A DNA stretch of 45,025 bases, taken from positions 1 to 45,025 of IMG/VR virus record IMGVR_UViG_3300048126_000458; one strand, 5' to 3'. The stretch comes from a virus. The notes below the pieces were generated by a model. That model was not told where the DNA came from. It searched no databases and was given only the letters and a program-made list of their open reading frames with translations. This document shows, in pieces, positions 15,131 through 23,616 of this stretch (position 1 is its first letter; every line of letters starts with the position of its first letter). Position numbers and translations under genes: made by a program.

Positions 15131-15706
15131 TTATTCAACAACTAGGTCACCTACTTGTTTAGAGTACGGTTCTTTTTCCCACAAGTTGATAGCTATTGCA
15201 TGCCTAACTCCTTCAATAACTGGAGTTACTTCGTGTAGGTATTCACCTGCATTAAAAATTATGAACCTATTTGGTTTTGCCTTTATTAGCTCTGGGTTTT
15301 CACCTTCTTCAGTGTAAATTGCCAAGTCTCCTCCCCTAAAGCTTTGGCCAGGTGGGTAGTATACACTTCCCATTATTGGAGTAACTATTTCGCCGGTCTT
15401 TTTGTGCAAAGCCTCATCTTTGTCAAAGTGTGTAGGTAAATTATCTTTTACACCATCTTCTAATGCAGAAGGGCTCTGTATACCTGTCCAATATTCAAAT
15501 CCTTCGATAGAAAAGCTTTCACTAAGAGGACATGCATGACCCCATACATATTCAATTATTTTTTTAGAAGTGTTATTTGATGGTGAATTCCACCAACCAT
15601 CATACCATTTATATACGCCCCTATCCTTAAAAATTGTGTCGAAGTTTTCATCAATTTCTTCTAATAAGGATTTGTCTTGGATGAAGTTATCAAATACTGC
15701 TATCAT
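15131..15706 (-). CDS. 2-oxoglutarate/Fe(II)-dependent oxygenase
   Basis: This 191-residue protein has the double-stranded beta-helix signature: THFDKDE supplies the HxD iron ligands, and YLHEVTPVIEGVRHAIAINLW supplies the distal His and the Arg that binds 2-oxoglutarate. PPGQSFRGGDLAIY matches the core strand before the distal His in prolyl-4-hydroxylase-like enzymes. Such enzymes hydroxylate proteins, nucleic acid bases or small molecules and are common in large T4-like phages, mostly with unknown substrates. It is first in the operon with gp55 and gp4, under a class-1 promoter, so it is expressed with the regulator rather than with the capsid. Confidence 0.88.
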   Translation of the reverse strand: MIAVFDNFIQDKSLLEEIDENFDTIFKDRGVYKWYDGWWNSPSNNTSKKIIEYVWGHACPLSESFSIEGFEYWTGIQSPSALEDGVKDNLPTHFDKDEALHKKTGEIVTPIMGSVYYPPGQSFRGGDLAIYTEEGENPELIKAKPNRFIIFNAGEYLHEVTPVIEGVRHAIAINLWEKEPYSKQVGDLVVE

Positions 15707-15719
15707 TGTAATGTGAGTT

Positions 15720-15757
15720 TATTAGTTATTATACTAAAATAACTGATTTTGTTTATA
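15720..15757 (-). promoter_or_regulatory. Class-1 promoter for 2OG oxygenase-gp55
   Basis: Minus strand: TATAAACA at 15757-15750, 16 bases, then TATAATAACTAATA at 15733-15720. The ATG at 15706 is 14 bases further. It sits just after the terminator of the preceding gene, as a promoter opening a new unit should. Confidence 0.7.
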
Positions 15758-15773
15758 TTGTATACAAACAAAG

Positions 15774-15794
15774 AAGGGGACCGTTGGTCCCCTT
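15774..15794 (-). terminator. Terminator after the 258-aa gene (probably bidirectional)
   Basis: A 9-bp GC-rich stem (AAGGGGACC / GGTCCCCTT) with a 3-base loop lies 24-44 bases past the stop of the 258-residue gene. On the minus strand it is followed by CTTTGTTTG; on the plus strand by a cleaner T-run. It separates the late 258-residue gene from the gp55 operon. Confidence 0.85.
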
Positions 15795-15817
15795 TTTTAA
15801 ATTAAATAAGATTGGAA

Positions 15818-16594
15818 TTAAGCTTTAAGCTCTGCAATTTTATCTTCCCAGGTTTTAATCTCCTGATTGATTAAAGTGTCTGCTTCTTTAATTTCTTCAA
15901 CTGATTTATCTGCATCAGCTAATAAATTTCTCTGGTCTTTTAAGAATGAAATCATTGATTCATATTGTTTTAATTCACCAGCTATTTCAGCTTCTTTAGA
16001 TAATTCTCCATCTACCATTTCTTTTAAGAAATCAAGTGCAGATTCTCCAGTTTGGTCTTTAACATACTCAACTGCTTTATTACCATTTTCAGCAACAAAG
16101 AATTTAGAAAGTTTAGTATCGTTATTATATCTTGAAACGTAAACTTTTTCATCTACTTTAAATAAGTCTACAGTTATATTGTTTCCTTCAAATCCAGCTG
16201 CAAAATCTAAAACTATATAGCTTTCAACTAAAGAAGGAAGTGATTCAAAAAGTTCAGCTAAATTCTTATGTGCATATCTAACTGCACCAGCTGCCATTAC
16301 ATGCTTAGAAAAACTTTGTTCTTCAGATAAGAGAACCTCAGTTTCACCCCAGAAGAATTTATTTTCTTTAATATTGTATGTAAATTTAGCACCTTCGTGA
16401 TACCATACTACTTTTGATTCGCTAAACTGAAAGTTTTCGAATGCTTGAACGCTAGGGATTAAAGATTTGTTTACTTCTTTTTGCTCTAGCTCTTTTAATT
16501 CATTAGAAGAATTTAACTCAAATACTCGTCCATTTACGTAGAACTGTACATTGTCTTCTATCTTAACGAATGGAGAAAGAATGTTGTTATTCAT
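15818..16594 (-). CDS. Probable late virion protein (258 aa)
   Basis: Not recognised. The N-terminal ~170 residues alternate short strands (FVKIEDNVQFYVNGRVFEL) with loops, and the last 80 are a Glu/Lys coiled coil (KQYESMISFLKDQRNLLADADKSVEEIKEADTL in part). An AGGAATATATAC late promoter lies 25 bases upstream of the start, and a strong terminator follows, so it is a single late gene expressed on its own. Its position between gp15-like and gp55 does not correspond to a T4 neighbour. A role in tail or head is inferred only from the promoter type. Confidence 0.65.
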   Translation of the reverse strand: MNNNILSPFVKIEDNVQFYVNGRVFELNSSNELKELEQKEVNKSLIPSVQAFENFQFSESKVVWYHEGAKFTYNIKENKFFWGETEVLLSEEQSFSKHVMAAGAVRYAHKNLAELFESLPSLVESYIVLDFAAGFEGNNITVDLFKVDEKVYVSRYNNDTKLSKFFVAENGNKAVEYVKDQTGESALDFLKEMVDGELSKEAEIAGELKQYESMISFLKDQRNLLADADKSVEEIKEADTLINQEIKTWEDKIAELKA

Positions 16595-16618
16595 GATTTT
16601 TATATTTATTTTCTTTTT

Positions 16619-16630
16619 GTATATATTCCT
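16619..16630 (-). promoter_or_regulatory. Late promoter motif before the 258-aa gene
   Basis: The minus strand reads AGGAATATATAC, 25-36 bases before the ATG at 16594. It matches the element before the 531-residue gene in 11 of 12 positions. Confidence 0.6.
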
Positions 16631-16633
16631 TTA

Positions 16634-17428
16634 TTAAAGGTCGTTTTCATCTATTATATTGGTGTCACCTGGAGAAGGAGTTCCGTTTATATCTAAGTTC
16701 TGAATGATGTTAGATTTAATTTGAAACATTCTCTTTCCAGCATGTGTTTCTGTATCATACTCGAATGAAGGTATGAATGTATTTACCTCGAGTGGAAAGG
16801 CTATTTTATATTGCTCTTTATCTTCGAATGTAAATTCTATTGGTCTTGCTATTTCATAATCGTCTGGCATCGAGTAATAGGATGATAACCTGTAAGTACC
16901 TTCATTCAGATGTCCTACTTCTACGTTAAAATAGTTAGACTTATAGAGTCTTTTAATCATAGCCTCGGTTAGTTTAAATGCATCTAGTGTAGATGAAACT
17001 AATATTTCAACATCAAACCCTAGAGTTATGGGTATCATTTCAAATTCTGAAACATAGCCTTCCATTCCTCCTTCTTCATTCATCTTAGTATATTGACCTT
17101 GAATTCTTTTATTAACCAGCTTATCAGCATTTATTGACATGCTCGTCATATTAGCAACTCCTCTTGGCACAACATCATAGTTTCCGTCAGCAAACCCTGG
17201 ATCGGGTACACAATCCGGACCTGTTGGTGTCTGAAATAGAAAATTGTCTCTTAGAAATTCATCATCTCCTGTAATAGAATAATAGAAAGGAACGTCAATA
17301 ATACTTCGCTTATTATTGCTTAATTGTCTATGGAAAAAAACCTTGTTGTTTAAATCCGCGAGAAGACCTACTATTATATGTCTAATAACAGAATCGTCAG
17401 TGTTAAATTTTAAATTGTAACTAGCCAT
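16634..17428 (-). CDS. 15: Tail sheath stabilisation/completion protein, gp15-like
   Basis: T4 gp15 caps the finished tail and binds the neck. This 264-residue protein (T4 gp15: 272) shows the same order of features. An opening helix leads to KVFFHRQLSNNKRSIIDVPFYY (T4 IQIKRQLESGDKFIRVPITYA). VVPRGVANMTSMSINADKLVNKR matches T4 ILPRINLHLVDFSYNAPFKTN, and EMIPITLGFDVEILVSSTLDAF matches T4 SPIKMIYELSIFTRYEDDMF. Late strands follow in PIEFTFEDKEQYKIAFPLEV. Assignment is by eye and the identity is low. It starts 12 bases after the gp46 stop; an AGATATATAG sequence lies just before the ATG but may be too close to act as its promoter. Confidence 0.68.
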   Translation of the reverse strand: MASYNLKFNTDDSVIRHIIVGLLADLNNKVFFHRQLSNNKRSIIDVPFYYSITGDDEFLRDNFLFQTPTGPDCVPDPGFADGNYDVVPRGVANMTSMSINADKLVNKRIQGQYTKMNEEGGMEGYVSEFEMIPITLGFDVEILVSSTLDAFKLTEAMIKRLYKSNYFNVEVGHLNEGTYRLSSYYSMPDDYEIARPIEFTFEDKEQYKIAFPLEVNTFIPSFEYDTETHAGKRMFQIKSNIIQNLDINGTPSPGDTNIIDENDL

Positions 17429-17440
17429 ACACTATATATC

Positions 17441-19111
17441 TTATTCAATTGTTTCTATATCGAATTTAGAAAAACCGTTCTCTCTATAGATTTGGATTTT
17501 TTTATCGAATAATTCATGTGGAAGAGTTGAGTGATTAATCACAAATGTATTTATATTAGACTCTTTAATTACTTGTCCTAAAATCTTAATAATATTATGG
17601 ACACCGTCTGCATCGACAGATGATAACAATTCATCTAAGAATAATAGATTTAATTGAGGAAACCTTAATTTTAAGATTTTAATTATTGCGATGATAATAA
17701 TAAAGTCTGCTTTTTTCCTCTCACCTGTTGAAAGGGTTAGTGGATTAATTTCTTCTCCTAAGTGATTTATCAAGCAATCGAATTTTTCATCAAACCTAAT
17801 GTGAAAAGGAAGGTGCATCGTCTGTGTCATTGCTGCAATATTTGCATTCAACCCAGGAAGAATTGTTTTAATCGCTAAATTTTTAACACCATCTTCTCCA
17901 AGAACTTCTTCAATAGTTTCTAAGAAGTGATAGTCTTCGGTTACATTGTCTTTTAAATTAGCCTTAGACTCTTCTTGTTTTTGAAAATCAGAAATGATTT
18001 GTTTTAAATGGTCGAAATCAGAAGAAGTATCCTTGTCTTTAAGAGATATTAATTCATCTTTAAATTTTGACATATTAAACTTATGGTCAGTTATTTTAGA
18101 CTCAATATCTGTTTTTGTAAAGCGGACTGATGAAAGCTTTTCACCTATTTCATCCATCTGTACTTTGATTGTTTTTATATTTTCTGTGCTTTCATTTATC
18201 TTTTCACTGAAAGTAGATTTTTGAGATAAGTGCCAATCAGAAGTTAATTTAGTTTCACATGTAGGGCAATGACCACTTTCATATAATTCTAGCTTCTTTT
18301 TCAAGTAATCTATTTCTCTCTTAATATCTGAAGCTTCTGACCTTTTGTCGTTATGTTCAGAGTTTAAAGAATCTAAAATATCTGTTTGGTCTGTTTTTAA
18401 CTTATTTAAATTCTTTAGCTCTTCATTTAACCCAATAAGAGTGTCTTTTAATTCTTGTATTTTACTGCTATCTTTTTCAGTTTTTTCTGCGAGAAGTTGA
18501 TTTAATTTCATATTAACTGAAACTATACTCTCACTTATCTGATTTAATTCCCTATCATAAGAATCTAAGTCTGTTTTTAATTCTCTCCTATCTTCTTTAA
18601 CTTGTTGTTGCATGTCATTCAGCACCGAGAACCCGAACATCCTATCAATAATTTGTTTCTTATCATAGTTAGACATAGTTAAGAACGACTTAAAATCATT
18701 TACAGAAAGAATGATTATATTTTTAAACACATGGTAAGGTATACCGAAAATTTCTTCTTCTAAATATTCCTGTACAGATTTTTTACCTGCTTTATCGAAC
18801 TCTACTCCGTTTAAAAGAACTTTAAACTTGTTAGGCATAAGCCCTCTCTCTATTTCAACAACAGTGTTCTTACATGTTAATTTTATTCTAACCCAAAGGT
18901 CTTTATTAATTCTATTTGGAATATCTCCTAGCTTTACTCCTTCTACCTTTCCATATAGTGAGTATACTATTGCATTTGCGATAGTGGTTTTACCGTGCCC
19001 ATTTTTACCTAGAGTCAAAAATAATTCCGCCCTATCTTCTCTAAATTCTATCTTCTGAATTTTGTTTCCATAAGAGGCAAAGTTTTTAAATTCTATGGAT
19101 TGTATTTTCAT
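17441..19111 (-). CDS. 46: Recombination nuclease ATPase subunit gp46 (Rad50/SbcC-like)
   Basis: With gp47 this forms the end-resection complex that feeds UvsX recombination and recombination-dependent replication. At 556 residues (T4 gp46: 560) it has Walker A GKNGHGKT at 35-42, a long central coiled coil with a zinc-hook CPTC near residue 280, the ABC signature LSTGERKKADF and Walker B LNLLFLDELLSSVD. The ATG overlaps the gp47 stop by 4 bases (ATGA), so translation is coupled and the subunits should be made in step. Confidence 0.95.
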   Translation of the reverse strand: MKIQSIEFKNFASYGNKIQKIEFREDRAELFLTLGKNGHGKTTIANAIVYSLYGKVEGVKLGDIPNRINKDLWVRIKLTCKNTVVEIERGLMPNKFKVLLNGVEFDKAGKKSVQEYLEEEIFGIPYHVFKNIIILSVNDFKSFLTMSNYDKKQIIDRMFGFSVLNDMQQQVKEDRRELKTDLDSYDRELNQISESIVSVNMKLNQLLAEKTEKDSSKIQELKDTLIGLNEELKNLNKLKTDQTDILDSLNSEHNDKRSEASDIKREIDYLKKKLELYESGHCPTCETKLTSDWHLSQKSTFSEKINESTENIKTIKVQMDEIGEKLSSVRFTKTDIESKITDHKFNMSKFKDELISLKDKDTSSDFDHLKQIISDFQKQEESKANLKDNVTEDYHFLETIEEVLGEDGVKNLAIKTILPGLNANIAAMTQTMHLPFHIRFDEKFDCLINHLGEEINPLTLSTGERKKADFIIIIAIIKILKLRFPQLNLLFLDELLSSVDADGVHNIIKILGQVIKESNINTFVINHSTLPHELFDKKIQIYRENGFSKFDIETIE

Positions 19112-20220
19112 TCTGTTTCGTAGTTATAGACACAAAGGTCGTGCAAAGATTTTAATTTGTTTTTTACCTTTTGTTTCATTTCATCTTCAGCTTGCATACC
19201 GTCAACGTACAAATTACATAAATGTAATATGTTATAGTTTTTATACATGTCCTCTATTTCGTCCATGTCATATAAGTCTTTATCTAAAAATGTATCTTGT
19301 TCATATATGTTAGGTTCTATTTTTCTACCTATCTTTTGAACTTTATTAATAAGTCTTCCTAGGGCTGAAGTTGTCGCTATATTGGAAGGAACATATAAGT
19401 CTACGAAGTTATTTCTGATGTTGTCTTTAAATTCACCCAGGGTTACATTGTAAAGTGAGGTAAGATAGAACTTTACGAACTTTGGTGATATATCATTCTC
19501 AAAGAAAGTCTCTTCCATGGTGTCTAAATCAACGAGGTCAAACCCTTTAGTGTTACCTGAATCTGATCGTGTCAATTGATAAGGAGTTCCAACCAACCTT
19601 AACTTTCCTTTAGTTTGTCTATAATGAATATGGCCTGAATATACTGCATCGAAATTCTTATATGAATTGGTGTTAGTTCCTTCGTTATTTTTAACTTTAG
19701 AATTTAATTTTACACCGCTAACTTCAGAGTGACAGAAAACTAGATTAGCACTAGGATATTTAGCCAATGTTTCCGCTTCATGGTCAGAGTCTCTTCTCCA
19801 TGGCATTAGCAATACCTTCTTTTTGTTCCATGTATACACCTTTGGTTTTTTATATACTTGTACATTAGGAATCCACTTTAAACTATCAATAGAACTTACT
19901 TCATTAGATTTTTTAGCCCAAATGTCATGATTACCACAAATAACATGTACTGGTAGAATTTCACCTAGTCTTTCGAACAAATCAACGGCATAATGTAAAA
20001 CTCTTAGATTAATACTTTGCCTATTATCAAAAGCGTCTCCAACCTGAACAAGAATATCTCCCTTTCTTACGTTCTTTTTAAGAATAGGGATAAATTTGTT
20101 CTCATAAAAATCCTTTTGGATTTCTAGCCATTCTAAAGAATTGGATCGTACGCCTAAATGCATATCTCCTAGTACCCATATTCTTTTTACAGGTTGTTTT
20201 ATATTTTCATTACTTATCAT
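19108..20220 (-). CDS. 47: Recombination nuclease subunit gp47 (Mre11/SbcD-like)
   Basis: The nuclease partner of gp46. At 370 residues (T4 gp47: 339) it contains the calcineurin-like phosphodiesterase motifs in order: GDMHLG, VQVGDAFDNR, VICGNHD, FCHSEV and YSGHIHYR. These supply the two-metal Asp/His/Asn site. It is preceded by the 147-residue gene (3-base gap) and overlaps gp46 by 4 bases. Confidence 0.95.
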   Translation of the reverse strand: MISNENIKQPVKRIWVLGDMHLGVRSNSLEWLEIQKDFYENKFIPILKKNVRKGDILVQVGDAFDNRQSINLRVLHYAVDLFERLGEILPVHVICGNHDIWAKKSNEVSSIDSLKWIPNVQVYKKPKVYTWNKKKVLLMPWRRDSDHEAETLAKYPSANLVFCHSEVSGVKLNSKVKNNEGTNTNSYKNFDAVYSGHIHYRQTKGKLRLVGTPYQLTRSDSGNTKGFDLVDLDTMEETFFENDISPKFVKFYLTSLYNVTLGEFKDNIRNNFVDLYVPSNIATTSALGRLINKVQKIGRKIEPNIYEQDTFLDKDLYDMDEIEDMYKNYNILHLCNLYVDGMQAEDEMKQKVKNKLKSLHDLCVYNYETE

Positions 20221-20223
20221 AAA

Positions 20224-20667
20224 TTAGAATAAGCGATTTATGTTTTTCTTTTGAAGAATGTTTGTTCTTTGGTCTAGTTCGGAGATTAAATCTTCTTTAA
20301 ATTTATTACTTAGTGAAGAATAAAATTTAGTAGGATTAATGTTAAAATAATCACATAGCTCTGAAAATAAATCTATTAGAGAATAATTAGCTTCCATTTC
20401 ATCCGATACATACTCATAAATTTCATTAATATCCATTTTCTTAAGCTTCTGTACTTGCTGAAACTCATCAATCTGGTTAAAGATTTTAAATCTAGAGTTA
20501 GTAATTAGGTCATGTATTTTATCCCTAATCGCAGCGCTTTCTATTTTTTCTTCTTCGCTTCTAGTGTCAGTAAATTGAGGTGCAAGTTGAAAAGAAATAC
20601 TTGAATCTAATTCAAAGCCTGTTTCTTCAAATGTGTTGTCGAAAATTTTGTCTCTTTTATGTCTCAT
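20224..20667 (-). CDS. Candidate late-transcription coactivator gp33
   Basis: This 147-residue protein has an N-terminal unstructured half and a helical C-terminal half. The C-terminal part YSLIDLFSELCDYFNINPTKF...IINK-like tail resembles in pattern T4 gp33 SYLEATTAFLEENSIPETQF...NTLDFLL; both end in a short hydrophobic tail after a polar linker (here KKNINRLF). gp33 bridges RNA polymerase and the sliding clamp for late transcription. The likeness is weak and gp33 is poorly conserved, so this is a hypothesis. It lies between gp41 and gp47, 3 bases before each neighbour, in the replication operon. Confidence 0.45.
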   Translation of the reverse strand: MRHKRDKIFDNTFEETGFELDSSISFQLAPQFTDTRSEEEKIESAAIRDKIHDLITNSRFKIFNQIDEFQQVQKLKKMDINEIYEYVSDEMEANYSLIDLFSELCDYFNINPTKFYSSLSNKFKEDLISELDQRTNILQKKNINRLF

Positions 20668-20670
20668 AGT

Positions 20671-21984
20671 TTAAATGGAATGGATATTAGAATTTCCAAT
20701 ATCATCGGTTTCGGTTAATTTCATTATTGAATAGTTGATGTTTAATTTACATTTAGTTCCTTTTCCTTCACCATCTCTTATCTTTAAAACTTTCAACCAA
20801 TATTCATAACTAGCTCTCATCAAGTCATCTTGTATGATACCTAGCATTACATCTGCAGTGTGTGAAAGACCGGCGGATTCGGCAACATCACCCATTCCAA
20901 TATCGCTGGAATTGTAATTGTTTCTATTAATTTGAGTAGCAGTAACTATCAGCCATCCGTTTCTTACACCCATTGCTCTTAAATCTTCTGCTATTTGTTT
21001 AATCTTTAAATAAGTATTTTCAGAGTTTGGGTTTCTAAAGTTAGAAAGAATGTTAATATAATCAATCACTACACATCCTAATTTTATTTTTCGCTCTTCT
21101 TCAATCTGTTTTAAATAAGCTTCAATATCAGATACTGTTGCCTGTGATGTTGGAAACTGTTTAACAAAAAGTTGACCAGGCGGTGTTAAACCATCTCCTA
21201 CTTTTTCCAGCTTTCTTTTCATTAAATCCTTGTTCTGTGCTTTTTCCTCATATTCATTCATAGGAATTCTTAAAAGATTAGAACCTATACGTTTCATAAA
21301 TTTATGAGCTGACATTTCAGCTGTTATCACAGCGGTGTTAACTCCCATCCTAACAAAATTTGCTGCATCATTAGCAAGGTAAATAGATTTACCGATGTTT
21401 TGCTCACCAACATATACTACCAAAGAACCATCTTTGTCATATCCACCGGCTAACAACCTGTCTAAAAAGTTATAGCCTGTAGAAACCTTTACGTTTCCTT
21501 CTTGATGGTGGTCTTCGGGATTAAAGAAGTCTAATCCTAGGTCTGAATTAAATACAATAGAGTTCCTGTCATTAATTAAAGTTTTAACTTTAGAAACTAT
21601 ATTATCTACATTCTCAGGTGTAACTTCAGTTGTTTTTACATATTCAATAGTATCTAGTAAAGTGGCGTCAAAGTTACGCCATTTAATCCATGCTTCTGCA
21701 GTGCTAATCAACCACTCTTCATCATAGTTTGCTAGGCTGGTTTCATATATAATTGTAACCAAGTCTTGTTCGACTTTTGATTTTATCTTTGGATTCTGAA
21801 GAAGCAACTTCATTTGGTCTTCAGTAGGTGTTTCATGAAACTTATCATAAAACTTATTAGCCAAGTAATGTAACATGTCAATGTCCTCAGAGGTGTAGAA
21901 ACCTTTTCTAATCTTATCTAAATACTTTGGTTTTTCTAAAGACAGTTTAAAAAATATCTTTTCGAAGTCTTGGCTAAATTTCAT
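20671..21984 (-). CDS. 41: Replicative helicase gp41 (DnaB family)
   Basis: This is the hexameric 5'-3' helicase of the fork. At 437 residues (T4 gp41: 475) it has an N-terminal helical domain, a linker, and a RecA-like core beginning VSTGYNFLDRLLAGGYDKDG. Walker A is GEQNIGKS (193-200), Walker B is CVVIDYINIL, and the sensor region is VTATQINRNNYNSSD. No primase domain is present, as in T4, where gp61 is separate. It follows UvsX and a 103-residue gene and may have its own class-1-like promoter. Confidence 0.93.
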   Translation of the reverse strand: MKFSQDFEKIFFKLSLEKPKYLDKIRKGFYTSEDIDMLHYLANKFYDKFHETPTEDQMKLLLQNPKIKSKVEQDLVTIIYETSLANYDEEWLISTAEAWIKWRNFDATLLDTIEYVKTTEVTPENVDNIVSKVKTLINDRNSIVFNSDLGLDFFNPEDHHQEGNVKVSTGYNFLDRLLAGGYDKDGSLVVYVGEQNIGKSIYLANDAANFVRMGVNTAVITAEMSAHKFMKRIGSNLLRIPMNEYEEKAQNKDLMKRKLEKVGDGLTPPGQLFVKQFPTSQATVSDIEAYLKQIEEERKIKLGCVVIDYINILSNFRNPNSENTYLKIKQIAEDLRAMGVRNGWLIVTATQINRNNYNSSDIGMGDVAESAGLSHTADVMLGIIQDDLMRASYEYWLKVLKIRDGEGKGTKCKLNINYSIMKLTETDDIGNSNIHSI

Positions 21985-21999
21985 TATCTTATTTTTATT

Positions 22000-22029
22000 C
22001 TTCTACTAAAAAGTAGCAAATTGTTTTTA
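22000..22029 (-). promoter_or_regulatory. Moderate class-1 promoter candidate for gp41
   Basis: Minus strand: TAAAAACA, 16 bases, TAGAAG followed by AATAAAAAT. It keeps the AAACA box and the spacing but deviates in the hexamer; the region is very AT-rich, so chance is possible. A short inverted repeat (GCTACTTTTTAGTAG) overlaps the spacer. Confidence 0.35.
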
Positions 22030-22338
22030 AACGAAAGGATTAATTAGAATTCTAAAAGCTTCTTTTCCTTCGTTAAAGTTGGTTTGTTCTATTAACCCCA
22101 ATCCAACGGCTTGCTCTAAACCTTTATCAATATTGTCTTCTTTTCCTTTTGCGTAATATGCCGTAAAGGCGTGTTTAGTAAATGTTTCTTTTTGTCTCTT
22201 AGGTTGTCTGACTGCTTTACCAATTATTACATGCATAATATCGAAGGCGTCAGGAAAAGACTCTAGCTCTTCCTGTATGCCTAAGACATATTTGATGGGC
22301 AATTTATCCTCGTTAATTACGTTGATGTTTAATTCCAT
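22027..22338 (-). CDS. Hypothetical protein between uvsX and gp41 (103 aa)
   Basis: Not recognised. It is a compact alpha/beta protein with a basic patch (GKAVRQPKRQKETFTKH), no membrane segment and no metal site. The end (LGLIEQTNFNEGKEAFRILINPF) has the look of a winged-helix beta wing, but this is only an impression. Its ATG overlaps the UvsX stop (TAATG), so it is translated together with the recombinase, and a recombination or helicase-loading accessory role is plausible. Confidence 0.6.
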   Translation of the reverse strand: MELNINVINEDKLPIKYVLGIQEELESFPDAFDIMHVIIGKAVRQPKRQKETFTKHAFTAYYAKGKEDNIDKGLEQAVGLGLIEQTNFNEGKEAFRILINPFV

Positions 22339-23441
22339 TAGTCTGCAGAAAGCATTTCTTCAACATCAATTTGACCAACTTCTGAGTTGTAATTGAACAA
22401 CGGTTCAATTGCACCATCTATTTTCTTTAATACTTCATCAGTAAAAACTTTAGAAGTAAAGAATTCTTTATTAGATACAGTAGTATCGAGGTGTTTGCAA
22501 ATCCAAGTTCTTGAAGTTGCCTTTGGAATCTTTTCACCTTTTACTATATTTCCTCTTGTAATTCCACAGGTATCCCAGTCAACGTAATGCTCTAACCCAA
22601 CATAAGGATTCATACCTTCTGTGAAGTGTAGGTGAAATTTAATTGGATGTGGTTTTGCAAATCTATTTTTATCTGGCTTTGCGTTTACTACAATACCTAC
22701 CTTCTCTGCACCGTCTTTTAATTGAGCTTTGTTAAGCATTAATACAATAGATGCTGCGTACTCAGGCCCTGTTCCACCGCCTGCAACTTGTCTACTAATA
22801 AAATCTTGAGTCCTATACGTATGATTTGTAAATAAGAAAGGAATTTTTAAATCTGCTAAAGGTGTCATGATAATTCTAAAGATTGACTTTAAAATTTTTG
22901 ACCTTGTCATATCTGATTTTTCATTACCAGAAACTGCATCATCTATTTCCTTTGCAGTTGCTAAATTACCAGCTGAATCTAAGACCATCATAATCTTAGG
23001 TAAGTCTGCTCCGTTTCTTTTAGCTTCTTGCATTTTCTTAGTTATCGTAGTAACGGACTGTCTGAATTCCTGAACTGTATTAACGGGTTGATAGTTTACT
23101 TTAGTTGTATCAATTTGGAATTTTTCCATCTGGTCTTTATCCACAGCCGCTTCTGAATCATAATAGATTACGTTGTAACCCATGTTGATTGCTTCTCTTA
23201 CAGTGTTTAACATTAAAAATGTTTTACCTGTTCCTGAAGGTCCTGCAACAGAACACGATCTGTTGTTAGGCCACCCTTTAAAAAGAGAGCCTGATACACA
23301 TGCGTTAAGGTGATAATTACCAGTGTGAATCCATTCAGTAACTTCTGAAAAGTTAGATTGATTCATTACTGAACCAAGTGGATTTAACTCTGCTAATTCT
23401 GTATTTAAATCGTCAAATGTAAATGTTTTATTTTTCGCCAT
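22338..23441 (-). CDS. uvsX: Recombinase UvsX (RecA family)
   Basis: UvsX forms filaments on single-stranded DNA for strand exchange and recombination-driven replication. The 367-residue protein (T4 UvsX: 391) has Walker A GPSGTGKT at 67-74, a following VIYYDSEAAVD strand with the catalytic Glu region, Walker B KIMMVLDSAG, and the loop-2 region RQVAGGGTGPEYAASIVL. The C-terminus is acidic (QIDVEEMLSAD), a feature of UvsX and RecA. It overlaps the small coiled-coil gene upstream by 14 bases and the 103-residue gene downstream. Confidence 0.94.
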   Translation of the reverse strand: MAKNKTFTFDDLNTELAELNPLGSVMNQSNFSEVTEWIHTGNYHLNACVSGSLFKGWPNNRSCSVAGPSGTGKTFLMLNTVREAINMGYNVIYYDSEAAVDKDQMEKFQIDTTKVNYQPVNTVQEFRQSVTTITKKMQEAKRNGADLPKIMMVLDSAGNLATAKEIDDAVSGNEKSDMTRSKILKSIFRIIMTPLADLKIPFLFTNHTYRTQDFISRQVAGGGTGPEYAASIVLMLNKAQLKDGAEKVGIVVNAKPDKNRFAKPHPIKFHLHFTEGMNPYVGLEHYVDWDTCGITRGNIVKGEKIPKATSRTWICKHLDTTVSNKEFFTSKVFTDEVLKKIDGAIEPLFNYNSEVGQIDVEEMLSAD

Positions 23442-23616
23442 TGTTAAATAATTTATTTTCTTTTTTTCTAAGAACCTCTAATTCTTTAATGAGTTCTTTA
23501 GATTCATACTCAATTTCTTTCATTTGTTTCTGAAGTTCTTCTAGCCTAGCATGAAGCTTCTGATACTTATGAATGAAATCTCTTTGTTCGGGTGTTAGAT
23601 TATTAATATCAATCAT
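23428..23616 (-). CDS. Small coiled-coil protein (62 aa)
   Basis: Almost the whole chain (LHARLEELQKQMKEIEYES and onwards) is a heptad-patterned helix rich in Glu and Lys, with the N-terminus MIDINNLTPEQRDF. No function is recognised. It overlaps both neighbours (8 bases with the 58-residue gene, 14 with uvsX), showing it belongs to the polymerase-uvsX transcript. It could be a dimeric mediator, but nothing in it proves that. Confidence 0.6.
   Translation of the reverse strand: MIDINNLTPEQRDFIHKYQKLHARLEELQKQMKEIEYESKELIKELEVLRKKENKLFNNGEK

Noticed and set aside
17431-17443. AGATATATAG element as the late promoter of the gp15-like gene (likewise 39677-39691 for the polyprotein gene)
   Set aside because: It lies only 2-12 bases before the ATG, so transcription would begin inside the gene; not listed as a promoter, though a leaderless or further-upstream start is possible.
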